From M55B118 sp964501715 (GTDB lineage Bacteria > Bacillota_I > Bacilli_A > Izemoplasmatales > Izemoplasmataceae): DNA of 64,000 nucleotides. Location of the stretch: assembly GCA_964501715.1 (NCBI GenBank), contig CAZCTR010000006.1, forward strand, positions 1 through 64,000. Reading direction: 5' to 3'. This document shows, in pieces, positions 18,520 through 25,527 of this stretch. A program made the translations under genes and the position numbers. The notes beneath the pieces are model-generated. The model had not been told where the DNA came from and did no database searches. It saw only the letters and a program-made list of their open reading frames with translations. How positions within the stretch are numbered: position 1 is the first letter of the stretch; each line of letters opens with the position of its first letter.

Positions 18520-18885
18520 TTACTTGACTTCGACAGTTGCGCCAGCTTCTTCGAGTTGGTTCTTGATGTCTTCTGCTTCTTCTGGTTCGATGTCCTCTTT
18601 CACTGGTGAAGGTGCGCCGTCTACGAGGGCTTTGGCCTCTTTGAGTCCAAGACCTGTGATTTGGCGTACCACTTTGATGACGCCGATTTTCTTCGCACCC
18701 GCGGAAGTGAGGGTTACAGTGACTTCGCTAGGAGCCTCTTCTTCAGCGGCTCCCGGTGCGGCTGCCGCGACAGCGGTGGGGTCGACACCGAATTCGTCTT
18801 TCATCATGTCTACAAGTTCATTGAGTTCGAGAAGGGTCTTCTCTTTCAAAGATTCAATAATTTCTTCATTGCTTAGTTTTGCCAT
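18520..18885 (-). CDS. rplL: 50S ribosomal protein L7/L12
   Basis: A 121-residue L7/L12. The N-terminal dimerisation domain (1-30), an Ala/Glu-rich hinge (about 41-54) and the C-terminal factor-binding domain with KIGVIKVVRQITGLGLKEAK are all present. Multiple copies form the ribosomal stalk that recruits elongation factors. It follows rplJ by 19 bases with an AAGGAGG before the ATG. Confidence 0.99.
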   Translation of the reverse strand: MAKLSNEEIIESLKEKTLLELNELVDMMKDEFGVDPTAVAAAAPGAAEEEAPSEVTVTLTSAGAKKIGVIKVVRQITGLGLKEAKALVDGAPSPVKEDIEPEEAEDIKNQLEEAGATVEVK

Positions 18886-18904
18886 GGTATTTCCTCCTTA
18901 GATA

Positions 18905-19408
18905 TTAACCGTTTTGTTGTTCGAGATTTTCTTTATGCATGTTGATGGCGATTGCAACATTGCGGATCGGCTGGACAAGTCCACCGGCGAACATGGTGAG
19001 CAGTTCTTCGCGGGATGGGATGACAGCGATCTTGTTGATGCGCGCGTTGTCCATGTACTCTTCATCGACGATACCGACTTTGAGGTCGAGCTTGCCGTAG
19101 TCTTCGGCGAAATCATGGATGACTTTGGCTGCGGATACGCTATCCTCATATGAGAACGCGACCGCGTTCGGACCGGTGAGTACATCCATCATCTTTTCAT
19201 AGCCTGCCTTCTCAGCGGCACGGCGAATGATGTTGTTCTTGATGACTTTGAATTCGCAGCCTTCTTCAGTCAGCGCAGCACGCAGCTTTGTGACCTGGTC
19301 GACTGTGAGGCCTTGATAATCGGCGATGACGACGGAATTCGCACCTTGCATCTTCTCCGCCAACGCATCGACTTCAGCCTTTTTCCTATCGATTGCTTTG
19401 GTTGACAC
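18905..19408 (-). CDS. rplJ: 50S ribosomal protein L10
   Basis: A 167-residue L10, base of the L7/L12 stalk. I chose the GTG at 19408, which lies seven bases after AGGAGGTG and gives the usual MSTKAIDRKKAEVD start; the 15 upstream in-frame codons belong to the leader. It is preceded by an L10-leader attenuator, consistent with autoregulation by the L10/L12 complex. Confidence 0.98.
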   Translation of the reverse strand: MSTKAIDRKKAEVDALAEKMQGANSVVIADYQGLTVDQVTKLRAALTEEGCEFKVIKNNIIRRAAEKAGYEKMMDVLTGPNAVAFSYEDSVSAAKVIHDFAEDYGKLDLKVGIVDEEYMDNARINKIAVIPSREELLTMFAGGLVQPIRNVAIAINMHKENLEQQNG

Positions 19409-19433
19409 CTTTCCACCTCCTAGTGAATTCAAT

Positions 19434-19545
19434 AAAAAGTCCTCTTCTGTCATGACAACAAAAGAGGACCATACATTTCTATGTAGGACTTCTCTTGTCT
19501 CGTCAGGACATTAAGCGTAAAGCACCTGGGGTCTTCGACAGATTT
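19434..19545 (-). promoter_or_regulatory. Ribosomal protein L10 leader with attenuator
   Basis: The 150-base gap between rplA and rplJ contains a structured leader. Its 3' end is a terminator: 12-base arms 19439-19450 and 19458-19469 (GTCCTC...GAGGAC core) followed on the minus strand by TTTTT. Upstream, AGGTGCTTTACGCTTAATG resembles the conserved part of the Bacillales L10 leader. The layout implies that L10 binding controls termination. I see no promoter between rplA and this leader, so transcription likely comes from the rplK promoter. Confidence 0.75.
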
Positions 19546-19560
19546 GTTTTTATTGAGGGA

Positions 19561-20253
19561 TTATTTAATCGCGCCGGCATCGATTTTGATGCCAGGGCTC
19601 ATGGTTGTTGCGATGCTCGCGTTCTTCACGAACACACCCTTGACGGTTGAAGGTCTCAGGCTTTGGATGGTGGTGTAGAATGAACGGATGTTTTCAGCGA
19701 GTTTCTCCTTGTCAAAGGACACCTTGCCTACGATGACATGAAGATTGCCCACTTTGTCCAGACGGTATTGCACTTTACCCGCCTTGACTTCTTCGACGGC
19801 TTTCTTGACATCCGGAGTAACTGTACCGGTTTTCGGATTCGGCATGAGGCCTTTGGGGCCGAGCGTACGTCCGAGTTTACCGACTTGAGCCATCATGTCC
19901 GGAGTGGCCACGACTGTGTCGAAGTCAGTCCATCCTTGGAGGACCTTGTCCACCAGGTCCTGTTCACCGACGTAATCCGCACCAGCCTCTTCAGCGGCTT
20001 TCGCCTGTTCGCCCTTGGCGAAGACAAGCACGCGTTTCGTCTTCCCTGTTCCATTGGGCAGAACGGTTGCGCCCCGGATATTCTGGTCGGCTTTACGTGG
20101 GTCGACATTCAGTCTCAATGCGAACTCGACTGAAGCGTCGAATTTTTCAAACGAGACTTCTTTCAGAAGATCAAGCGCTTCATCAAGCTTGTAGGCTTTG
20201 GACGCATCGATCTTCTCTTGCGCTTCTGTGTATTTTTTTCCTTTTTTTGCCAT
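19561..20253 (-). CDS. rplA: 50S ribosomal protein L1
   Basis: A 230-residue L1 (MAKKGKKYTEAQEKID), with LGPKGLMPNPKTGTV near residue 130. It binds the L1 stalk of 23S rRNA near the E site and in many bacteria represses its own operon. It follows rplK after 71 bases. AGGAGG precedes the ATG. Confidence 0.99.
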   Translation of the reverse strand: MAKKGKKYTEAQEKIDASKAYKLDEALDLLKEVSFEKFDASVEFALRLNVDPRKADQNIRGATVLPNGTGKTKRVLVFAKGEQAKAAEEAGADYVGEQDLVDKVLQGWTDFDTVVATPDMMAQVGKLGRTLGPKGLMPNPKTGTVTPDVKKAVEEVKAGKVQYRLDKVGNLHVIVGKVSFDKEKLAENIRSFYTTIQSLRPSTVKGVFVKNASIATTMSPGIKIDAGAIK

Positions 20254-20324
20254 GAATTTTCCTCCTATTGTGGTCTAACGGAATCTCCTCCCACAAATAG
20301 TTGCCTCATGTGAACAACTAATTG

Positions 20325-20759
20325 CTAGTCCTTGACTGTGATTCCCATGTTGCGGGCGGATCCTTCAACGATCCGCATTGCTGCTTCGATATCGTTCGCG
20401 TTCAGATCGGGCATCTTGGTTTCTGCGATTTCACGCACTTGCTCCCGAGTGACTGAACCGACTTTCTCGAGCAACGGGTTGCTTGCGCCTTTGTCTACGC
20501 CTGCCGCTTTCTTGAGCAGATCAGCAGCCGGTGGGGTCTTGGTGATGAATGTGAACGATCTATCCTTGTATACAGTGATTTCTACAGGGATGATATTACC
20601 CATTTGCTCTTTGGTCTGTTCGTTGAATTTCGAACAGAAGTCTTGGATATTCACACCAGCCTGACCGAGCGCCGGTCCTACCGGGGGAGCAGGATTCGCT
20701 TTACCCGCAGGGATCTGAAGTTTGATGACGGACGTTACTTCCTTTTGTTTTTTAGCCAC
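20325..20759 (-). CDS. rplK: 50S ribosomal protein L11
   Basis: A 144-residue L11 with the proline-rich PAGKANPAPPVGPALGQ linker site and the C-terminal rRNA-binding domain. It forms part of the GTPase-associated centre. I chose the GTG at 20759 (VAKKQKEV), eight bases after AGGAGG, rather than the GTG at 20768 that touches it. A TTGACA promoter lies upstream at 20851-20879. Confidence 0.98.
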   Translation of the reverse strand: MAKKQKEVTSVIKLQIPAGKANPAPPVGPALGQAGVNIQDFCSKFNEQTKEQMGNIIPVEITVYKDRSFTFITKTPPAADLLKKAAGVDKGASNPLLEKVGSVTREQVREIAETKMPDLNANDIEAAMRIVEGSARNMGITVKD

Positions 20760-20817
20760 GATGGACACCTCCTCATTCTCGTGATGTGGTCAGCGGACGT
20801 TTGTGCGCCCTTCCACT

Positions 20818-20845
20818 CTAAAATAAGCATGACAAAAGTCATGCT
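20818..20845 (-). terminator. Hairpin after nusG, overlapping rplK transcription start
   Basis: An 8-bp perfect stem (arms 20826-20833 and 20838-20845, AGCATGAC and its complement) with a four-base loop is followed by TATTTTAG on the minus strand. It lies just downstream of the rplK promoter, so the predicted start falls within the right arm. Confidence 0.6.
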
Positions 20846-20850
20846 CAATT

Positions 20851-20879
20851 ATTGTATACGATTAGTCCAGTGATGTCAA
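20851..20879 (-). promoter_or_regulatory. Promoter of rplK-rplA
   Basis: A perfect TTGACA (20874-20879) and TACAAT (20851-20856) with 17-base spacing on the minus strand, between nusG and rplK. Confidence 0.88.
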
Positions 20880-20887
20880 ACGTTTTA

Positions 20888-21442
20888 TCAGACGTCTGTA
20901 TCGATTTCATCGAAAGTGAGCTCGGCCGGTGTTTCACGCCCGAACATCTCCACAAGCACTGTGAGCACTTCTTTATCATAGTCGATTGAATCAACCTTCC
21001 CGGTCTGATTCGTGAACGGGCCGGCAGTCACGCGGACTTTCTGTCCTATCTTGACATCAAGCTCGGGTTTTTGGATGATCCCGACTCGTTTGAGGATGGG
21101 GTTGATCTCTTCTGGCGGAAGCGGAATCGGCTTCGTACCGCCACCACTACTGCCGAGAAAGCCTGTGACACCTGGGGTGTTACGGACGACGAACCAGGAA
21201 TCGTCAGTGACGATCATCTCAATGAAGACATACCCGGGATAAATCTTGACAAGTTTTTCTTTCGTGGTGCCATCCGCCCGTTTCTCCTGCTGTATTTCCT
21301 CGGGGATGACGACCTGAAAGATCTTATCCTCCATCTGCATGGATTCAATCCGTCTCTCCAGATTCACCTTGACGCTATTCTCCTGTCCGGAATACGTCTG
21401 GACGGTGTACCACATTCTCTGCTTTTCTTGCTGTTCCATCAT
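20888..21442 (-). CDS. nusG: Transcription termination/antitermination factor NusG
   Basis: A 184-residue NusG. The N-terminal NGN domain (WYTVQTYSGQE, YPGYVFIEM, VRNTPGVTGF) binds RNA polymerase, and the C-terminal KOW domain (VRVTAGPFTNQTGKVDSID, about 130-160) binds partners. The ATG overlaps the TAA of secE (TAATG), so it is translationally coupled; the next codon is also ATG and could be used. No strong Shine-Dalgarno is visible. Confidence 0.98.
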   Translation of the reverse strand: MMEQQEKQRMWYTVQTYSGQENSVKVNLERRIESMQMEDKIFQVVIPEEIQQEKRADGTTKEKLVKIYPGYVFIEMIVTDDSWFVVRNTPGVTGFLGSSGGGTKPIPLPPEEINPILKRVGIIQKPELDVKIGQKVRVTAGPFTNQTGKVDSIDYDKEVLTVLVEMFGRETPAELTFDEIDTDV

Positions 21443-21876
21443 TAGGCACCCAATCCGTATAGAAGGTCGAAAACGGGGCGGAACACGAGGTCATAAAGGA
21501 TGAACATCACGCTGAGGACGATGATGAAGCCAAACACTCGTGAGAGATTGTTGTATGTCGTGGGCTTGTTCGGCCAGGTCACCCGGTTCATCTCTTTGAG
21601 CCCTGGAATGAAGAATGGGGCGACAGATGTCAAAAACGCGGTTGCACCGACAAGCATGACGATAATGGAAAAGATGGTGATCTTGAGGCTCGAATCGAAA
21701 ATCCAAAGGTCCGTGTACTGGATCGCGAGTACATCGCCTTCAAAGATATAGACACCGAGAACAAGTACGAGTACACCGAGCAATCCCAGAAGCAGACCTT
21801 CAAAAGGGTACTCCTTCTTGAGGACGGCCAGCACCTTGTTCACTTTGTCTTGTGGGTTTTTCTTGTTTTCCGGCAT
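21442..21876 (-). CDS. secE: Preprotein translocase subunit SecE, long three-helix form
   Basis: A 144-residue SecE. The conserved cytoplasmic helix and hinge LKEMNRVTWPNKP (about residue 93-105) precedes the last transmembrane helix (about 114-134). Two more hydrophobic helices occur upstream (about 27-47 and 63-87). Most Bacillota SecE proteins are about 60 residues with one helix, so this is closer to the three-helix layout of E. coli. It clamps SecY in the Sec channel. It lies between rpmG and nusG as in Bacillus. Confidence 0.95.
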   Translation of the reverse strand: MPENKKNPQDKVNKVLAVLKKEYPFEGLLLGLLGVLVLVLGVYIFEGDVLAIQYTDLWIFDSSLKITIFSIIVMLVGATAFLTSVAPFFIPGLKEMNRVTWPNKPTTYNNLSRVFGFIIVLSVMFILYDLVFRPVFDLLYGLGA

Positions 21877-21888
21877 GTCAAACAGCTC

Positions 21889-22035
21889 CTATTTGCTTTC
21901 TTTGTGTTTCGTATGTTTGTTGCAACGTTTGCAGTGCTTTTTCACAACCATGCGTTCCTTGTCGTCCTTATGTTTATAAGTGGTGTAGTTTCTGGACAGA
22001 CATTCTTCGCAGATCAATGTTATTTTTTGACGCAT
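21889..22035 (-). CDS. rpmG: 50S ribosomal protein L33 (zinc form)
   Basis: A 48-residue L33 read directly from the minus strand: it starts MRQKITLICEECLSRNYTTY and ends in KHKESK. Four Cys form two CxxC pairs (Cys9/12 and Cys35/38), so this is the zinc-binding form. An AAGG...GTGAT Shine-Dalgarno precedes the ATG. It is the first gene of rpmG-secE-nusG, with a promoter at 22060-22088. Confidence 0.96.
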   Translation of the reverse strand: MRQKITLICEECLSRNYTTYKHKDDKERMVVKKHCKRCNKHTKHKESK

Positions 22036-22059
22036 GTTATCACAACCTTGCAAATATAT

Positions 22060-22088
22060 AATGTATCATCAACCCCGTGCTTTGTCAA
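22060..22088 (-). promoter_or_regulatory. Promoter of rpmG-secE-nusG
   Basis: A perfect TTGACA (22083-22088) and TACATT (22060-22065) with 17-base spacing and an extended TGA before the -10 element, on the minus strand between sigH and rpmG. Confidence 0.75.
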
Positions 22089-22090
22089 CG

Positions 22091-22627
22091 TTAACCCGCA
22101 AAATACGCACGTATTTTGCGTTTTGCGCGATGCACGGCATTGTACACGGCTTTTTCGTCACAATCCGTTTTAAGGGCGACCTCGGAAGTCGACGCGCATT
22201 TGATGACACGCTCGATGTAGACTGTGAACTCGAACGGTGTGAGCACATCGCGCACCTCGTCCATGTGGACCGAATAATACATGGAATTCTCGCGGACACA
22301 GTGATTGCTTTCAGCGATGTAATCTCGGTTCAGTTTTGTAATCTCCCGCCTTCTTTTGATCCGATTGATGTGCCCCCTCATCAGACGTTTGAAATTCATC
22401 TCGAAATATCGGGTGAATGTCTTGTTGAATGAGGCGTCAAAGGCAAGCACCGATTTATAAAGGAGGATGATCCCTTCCTGATGCAAATCATCGAACATGT
22501 AATGGAGTCGGTAGGCATGGATCATCTTCGCGATGAAATCCGTATAGTTTGTCGTGAGGTGCTCAAGTGCCTCTTCATCACCCTGCTTGACTTTTTCTAT
22601 GGTCTCATAGTCGTTGCTGCCATTCAT
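22091..22627 (-). CDS. sigH: Sigma-70 family factor, SigH-like
   Basis: A 178-residue sigma factor. Region 2 (about 10-90) includes the DDLHQEGIILLYKSVLAFD core-binding stretch and the FTRYFEMNFKRLMRGHINRIKRR helix. Region 4 (about 125-175) is a compact helix-turn-helix. Its place between rlmB and rpmG is that of Bacillus sigH, so I call it SigH-like by synteny. In Bacillus SigH serves transition-phase and competence genes; its target here is unknown. It overlaps rlmB by four bases (ATGA). Confidence 0.85.
   Translation of the reverse strand: MNGSNDYETIEKVKQGDEEALEHLTTNYTDFIAKMIHAYRLHYMFDDLHQEGIILLYKSVLAFDASFNKTFTRYFEMNFKRLMRGHINRIKRRREITKLNRDYIAESNHCVRENSMYYSVHMDEVRDVLTPFEFTVYIERVIKCASTSEVALKTDCDEKAVYNAVHRAKRKIRAYFAG
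22097..22120. repeat. Perfect palindrome at the 3' end of sigH
   Basis: Two perfect 11-base arms (22097-22107 and 22110-22120, CGCAAAATACG and its complement) are two bases apart. They lie within the last codons of sigH, nine bases inside the stop. No T-run follows, so it is not a standard terminator. Confidence 0.6.
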
Positions 22628-23325
22628 TGCCGGAGTCTCCGGGATGCTATATCATGAAGAGCGACACCGGCGGACACACTGACGTTGAGACTGTTGACCT
22701 GACCGGTCATCGGTATCTTCACAAGGGTGTCGCATGTTTTCCTGATCAGCGGACGCATCCCTTTGCCTTCACTGCCAAGCACAAGGCAGAGATCCGTGTC
22801 CGCATAGATATCATCAAAGGTGTTCTCGGTGGCGAGGTCAAGCCCGATGACCCAGACATTCTTTTTCTTCATCTCAAGCATGGTCCTGTGCAGATTTGTG
22901 ACCCCGATCAGTTTCACATGCTCGATGGCACCCGCGGAAACCTTCACAACCGTCGCATTGATGGAAGCTGAACGGTCCTTGGGAAGGATGACCCCCGTGA
23001 CACCGAAAGCCTCCGCGCTTCTGATGATGGCCCCCAGATTGTGAGGGTCCGTGATCGAATCGAGCATCAGAAACAGTTTTTTGTCGCCCGAATCCAGGAA
23101 CGGTTCCAATGGATGCATCTTGTAATCTTCGACATTCGCGCCGATGCCCTGATGATGTTCGCCAAAGCGCTGTCCCATGGCGCGCTTGTCCAATCTGGTG
23201 ACCTTGACCCCTTGTTTGGTCGCCAGGTCAATGGCCTTGTCCTGCTTCAGACTGGTAAAAACCTCATAGACCCTGCGGCCAGAGGAAAGGGCCTCATGAA
23301 CAGGGTTCTTTCCATGTATAAGCAT
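22624..23325 (-). CDS. rlmB: 23S rRNA (guanosine-2'-O-)-methyltransferase, RlmB/SpoU family
   Basis: A 233-residue SpoU-type (SPOUT, trefoil-knot) methyltransferase. The N-terminal L30e-like substrate-binding domain (1-75) begins LIHGKNPVHEAL. Motif 1 (DSITDPHNLGAIIRSAEAFG), motif 2 (LVLGSEGKGM) and motif 3 (IPMTGQVNSLNVSVSAGVALHD) follow. I chose the ATG at 23325, which has GAGGTGG four bases upstream. Followed by sigH with a four-base overlap, as in Bacillus yacO-yacP-sigH, except that yacP is absent here. Confidence 0.93.
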   Translation of the reverse strand: MLIHGKNPVHEALSSGRRVYEVFTSLKQDKAIDLATKQGVKVTRLDKRAMGQRFGEHHQGIGANVEDYKMHPLEPFLDSGDKKLFLMLDSITDPHNLGAIIRSAEAFGVTGVILPKDRSASINATVVKVSAGAIEHVKLIGVTNLHRTMLEMKKKNVWVIGLDLATENTFDDIYADTDLCLVLGSEGKGMRPLIRKTCDTLVKIPMTGQVNSLNVSVSAGVALHDIASRRLRQ

Positions 23326-23356
23326 TGAACCACCTCTTCGTTCGGAATGTGGATTC

Positions 23357-23365
23357 ATTGTATCA
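23357..23365 (-). promoter_or_regulatory. Possible extended -10 promoter of rlmB-sigH
   Basis: TGATACAAT (minus strand) gives an extended -10 element about 20 bases before the rlmB Shine-Dalgarno. No clear -35 is seen at 16-18 bases. Confidence 0.4.
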
Positions 23366-23399
23366 TGCACTCATTGAAGCGCACTTGATAAAATCCCGT

Positions 23400-23429
23400 G
23401 CGTATAAAACTGCGGACAAGGTCCGCAGT
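23400..23429 (-). terminator. Terminator after mrnC
   Basis: A 9-bp perfect stem (arms 23409-23417 and 23421-23429, ACTGCGGAC and its complement) with a three-base loop runs into TTTTAT on the minus strand. The stem begins within the mrnC stop codon. Confidence 0.7.
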
Positions 23430-23794
23430 CAGTCAATCTCGACCGCTTCAAGCATCATCTGCAACCGTCTTTTTTCTTCGTTCAGATACAAATACCCGAT
23501 CAACGCTTCGAAACCGGTCGCAAGTCTGTAAGTCGTCAAGGTGGCGTTCTTCGGCCGGCGGGCGCTTGTGGCGTTCCGTCCTCGGTTCACCACGGCCTTC
23601 TCCGCTTCATTCAGCATGGACTCGACAGACTTGAGCGCCTGTTTCTGTCCTTCGGCCCCGGTATGGCGGATGGCGGCCTGGTGAAGGTCATCAGGTTTGA
23701 CATACCCTTTGTCAAGAAGGGTTTTCCGCACATGGAGTTCGAAGACGGCATCGCCGATATAGGCGAGTGTCTTGCCATTGAATTGGACTTTCAT
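23429..23794 (-). CDS. mrnC: Mini-ribonuclease III (23S rRNA maturation)
   Basis: A 121-residue RNase III catalytic domain without a double-stranded RNA-binding domain. The signature LAYIGDAVFELHVR (about 10-23) supplies catalytic acids and FEALIGYLYL (about 96-105) the second acidic site. In Bacillus it trims both ends of 23S rRNA precursors. It follows cysS with overlapping stop/start codons, as in most Bacillota. Start ATG at 23794. Confidence 0.96.
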   Translation of the reverse strand: MKVQFNGKTLAYIGDAVFELHVRKTLLDKGYVKPDDLHQAAIRHTGAEGQKQALKSVESMLNEAEKAVVNRGRNATSARRPKNATLTTYRLATGFEALIGYLYLNEEKRRLQMMLEAVEID

Positions 23795-25131
23795 CAAAGA
23801 ATGCCCTTTTCATACAACTTTTCACGAAGGCGGTCCGCCTTGTCGAATTCCTTGTTGCGTCTGGCGTCATCCCATGCCGCATACATGGCGCGCTCGGTTT
23901 CGGAGAGCCGTTTGACATCCGGATCGAGGCCCAGGATGTAAAAGAACGTGTCAAATAGCTCTAGCGCACCTCGTAATTCCTCATATGTGTCGGTTTTTCT
24001 GAGAAGCTGGTTGGTGTGCTTGACCAGGCTCTGAATCTCGGTGACGGCATTGGGCGTGTTGAAGTCATCGTCCATTGCCTGCATGAACTTGCGTTCAATC
24101 ATGGAGAGTTCACGGTTGAAGTGGACATTGTTGCGCTGCAGGTGGTTCGCGAGGTCAAGTTGATAGAATGTCTGGGAATACACCCGCTTGATGCGCTGCC
24201 ATTCCCTCACATTCGTCGTGAGGGCTTCGTCGGTATAGTTTATGGGGCTTCGATAATGGGTGTTTAGCGTGAAAAGGCGGAATCCCATGTAATCATAATC
24301 AAGGTCCTTGACGAGAATGACCCTTCCTTCGCTCTTGCTCATTTTCTGATCATCGATGTTCAGCAGCCCGTTATGCATCCAATAATTCGCGATATGATGA
24401 TTGGACAATGCGTGTTCCTGGGCGATCTCGTTCTCGTGATGAGGGAACATGAGCCCTGAACCCCCTCCGTGGATATCGATCTTGCCTCCGAAGATGTCGT
24501 TGATCATCGCCACGCATTCCGTATGCCAACCGGGGCGGCCCTCACCCCACGGGGAAGGGTATCTCACACCCACGTCGGTCTTTTTCCAAAGTGTGAAATC
24601 AAGGGGGTGTTCCTTCTCGTCGTTCACATCGACCCTTGACCCCTCTTTGAGTTCCTCGACCCTCCGTCCGGAAAGGATGCCATAATCCGGCGCCTTGCTT
24701 ACGCGGAAATAGACATTTCCATTGACCGCGTACGCATAATCCTTTTCAACAAGGCGTTCAATGTAGGAGATGATGGAACTCATGTATTCCGTCACACGGG
24801 GAGCGAGGTATTGAGTGGAGCTTCCAAGACGTTCGGCATCCCGTTTGAAAGCCTGTATGAATTTTTCAGCGACCGCCAACTCATCCGTTTCATCCTCGAT
24901 GGCCTTGGTGATGATCTTGTCATCGACATCGGTGAAATTGGAGACGAAATTCACCGTGAACCCCATATGCGTGAAATAGCGCCTCACGACATCAAAAAAG
25001 ATGACGGGACGGGCGTTTCCGATATGGATGTAATTGTACACTGTCGGTCCGCATACATAGATGTTGACCGTATCTTCGTTGATGGGTTTGAACTTCTCCC
25101 TTTTTCTGGTCAGGGTATTGAATATTTCCAT
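23794..25131 (-). CDS. cysS: Cysteinyl-tRNA synthetase
   Basis: A 445-residue class I synthetase. CGPTVYNYIHIGNARP (about 28-43) gives the HIGH motif and first zinc Cys. KMSKSEG (about residue 266) is the second signature, with GWHTECVAM and HHENEIAQ as zinc ligands between. I chose the ATG at 25131 (MEIFNTLTRKREKF), preceded by AAAGGTGAG. No T-box leader is present upstream: the gap to cspA is only about 100 bases. It lies next to mrnC and rlmB in the usual Bacillota order. Confidence 0.98.
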   Translation of the reverse strand: MEIFNTLTRKREKFKPINEDTVNIYVCGPTVYNYIHIGNARPVIFFDVVRRYFTHMGFTVNFVSNFTDVDDKIITKAIEDETDELAVAEKFIQAFKRDAERLGSSTQYLAPRVTEYMSSIISYIERLVEKDYAYAVNGNVYFRVSKAPDYGILSGRRVEELKEGSRVDVNDEKEHPLDFTLWKKTDVGVRYPSPWGEGRPGWHTECVAMINDIFGGKIDIHGGGSGLMFPHHENEIAQEHALSNHHIANYWMHNGLLNIDDQKMSKSEGRVILVKDLDYDYMGFRLFTLNTHYRSPINYTDEALTTNVREWQRIKRVYSQTFYQLDLANHLQRNNVHFNRELSMIERKFMQAMDDDFNTPNAVTEIQSLVKHTNQLLRKTDTYEELRGALELFDTFFYILGLDPDVKRLSETERAMYAAWDDARRNKEFDKADRLREKLYEKGIL

Positions 25132-25207
25132 TGGTCTCACCTTTTTCAAGTTGGATTCTATAGACATTCTTATTGTAACACAAGGGCCACACTCGCAAAA
25201 CAAACGG

Positions 25208-25243
25208 ACAATAAAATAAAAGCGGGAGCTCAGCTCCCGCTTT
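25208..25243 (-). terminator. Terminator after cspA
   Basis: A near-perfect 25-base palindrome (12-base arms 25219-25230 and 25232-25243, AAAGCGGGAGCT and its complement, one base between) is followed on the minus strand by TATTTTATT. It lies 12 bases past the cspA stop. Confidence 0.85.
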
Positions 25244-25255
25244 CTCGTGTGATTG

Positions 25256-25453
25256 TTAGAGACGTTCTACGCCAGAAGCTTGAGGTCCACGATCTCCCTC
25301 AACGACTTCGAACTCGACTTTGTCGCCTTCGTTCAAAGACTTGAAGCCTTCTTGATTGATTGCGCTATAGTGTACAAATACGTCGTTACCTTCGTCGGTA
25401 GTAATGAAACCATAGCCTTTTTCCGAGTTGAACCATTTTACTGTTCCAGTCAT
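25256..25453 (-). CDS. csp: Cold-shock protein (CspA/CspB family)
   Basis: A 65-residue single cold-shock domain beginning MTGTVKWFNSEKGYGFIT. The two RNA-binding motifs (KGYGFI and DVFVHYSAI) are intact. It acts as a single-stranded RNA/DNA chaperone. I chose the ATG at 25453, seven bases after AAGGAG; the in-frame codons before it lie within the promoter leader. It is a single-gene unit with its own promoter and terminator. The leader is short (about 28 bases), unlike the long thermosensing leaders of E. coli cspA. Confidence 0.97.
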   Translation of the reverse strand: MTGTVKWFNSEKGYGFITTDEGNDVFVHYSAINQEGFKSLNEGDKVEFEVVEGDRGPQASGVERL

Positions 25454-25487
25454 GAAAATTAATTCTCCTTTTTTACTTGATACTTGC

Positions 25488-25516
25488 ATTATACAACGTG
25501 AAAATGCAAAATGCAA
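25488..25516 (-). promoter_or_regulatory. Promoter of csp
   Basis: TTGCAT (25511-25516) and a perfect TATAAT (25488-25493) with 17-base spacing on the minus strand. Confidence 0.8.
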
Positions 25517-25527
25517 ATGATTTTGGC

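Noticed and set aside
25132..25255. Possible T-box leader before cysS (also considered before gltX and metG)
   Set aside because: The gaps are too short and no T-box sequence or specifier stem is seen.
25454..25516. TTGCATTTTGCATTTT repeat as a cold-shock leader thermosensor
   Set aside because: It forms the -35 and spacer of the promoter, and the transcribed leader is only about 28 bases.
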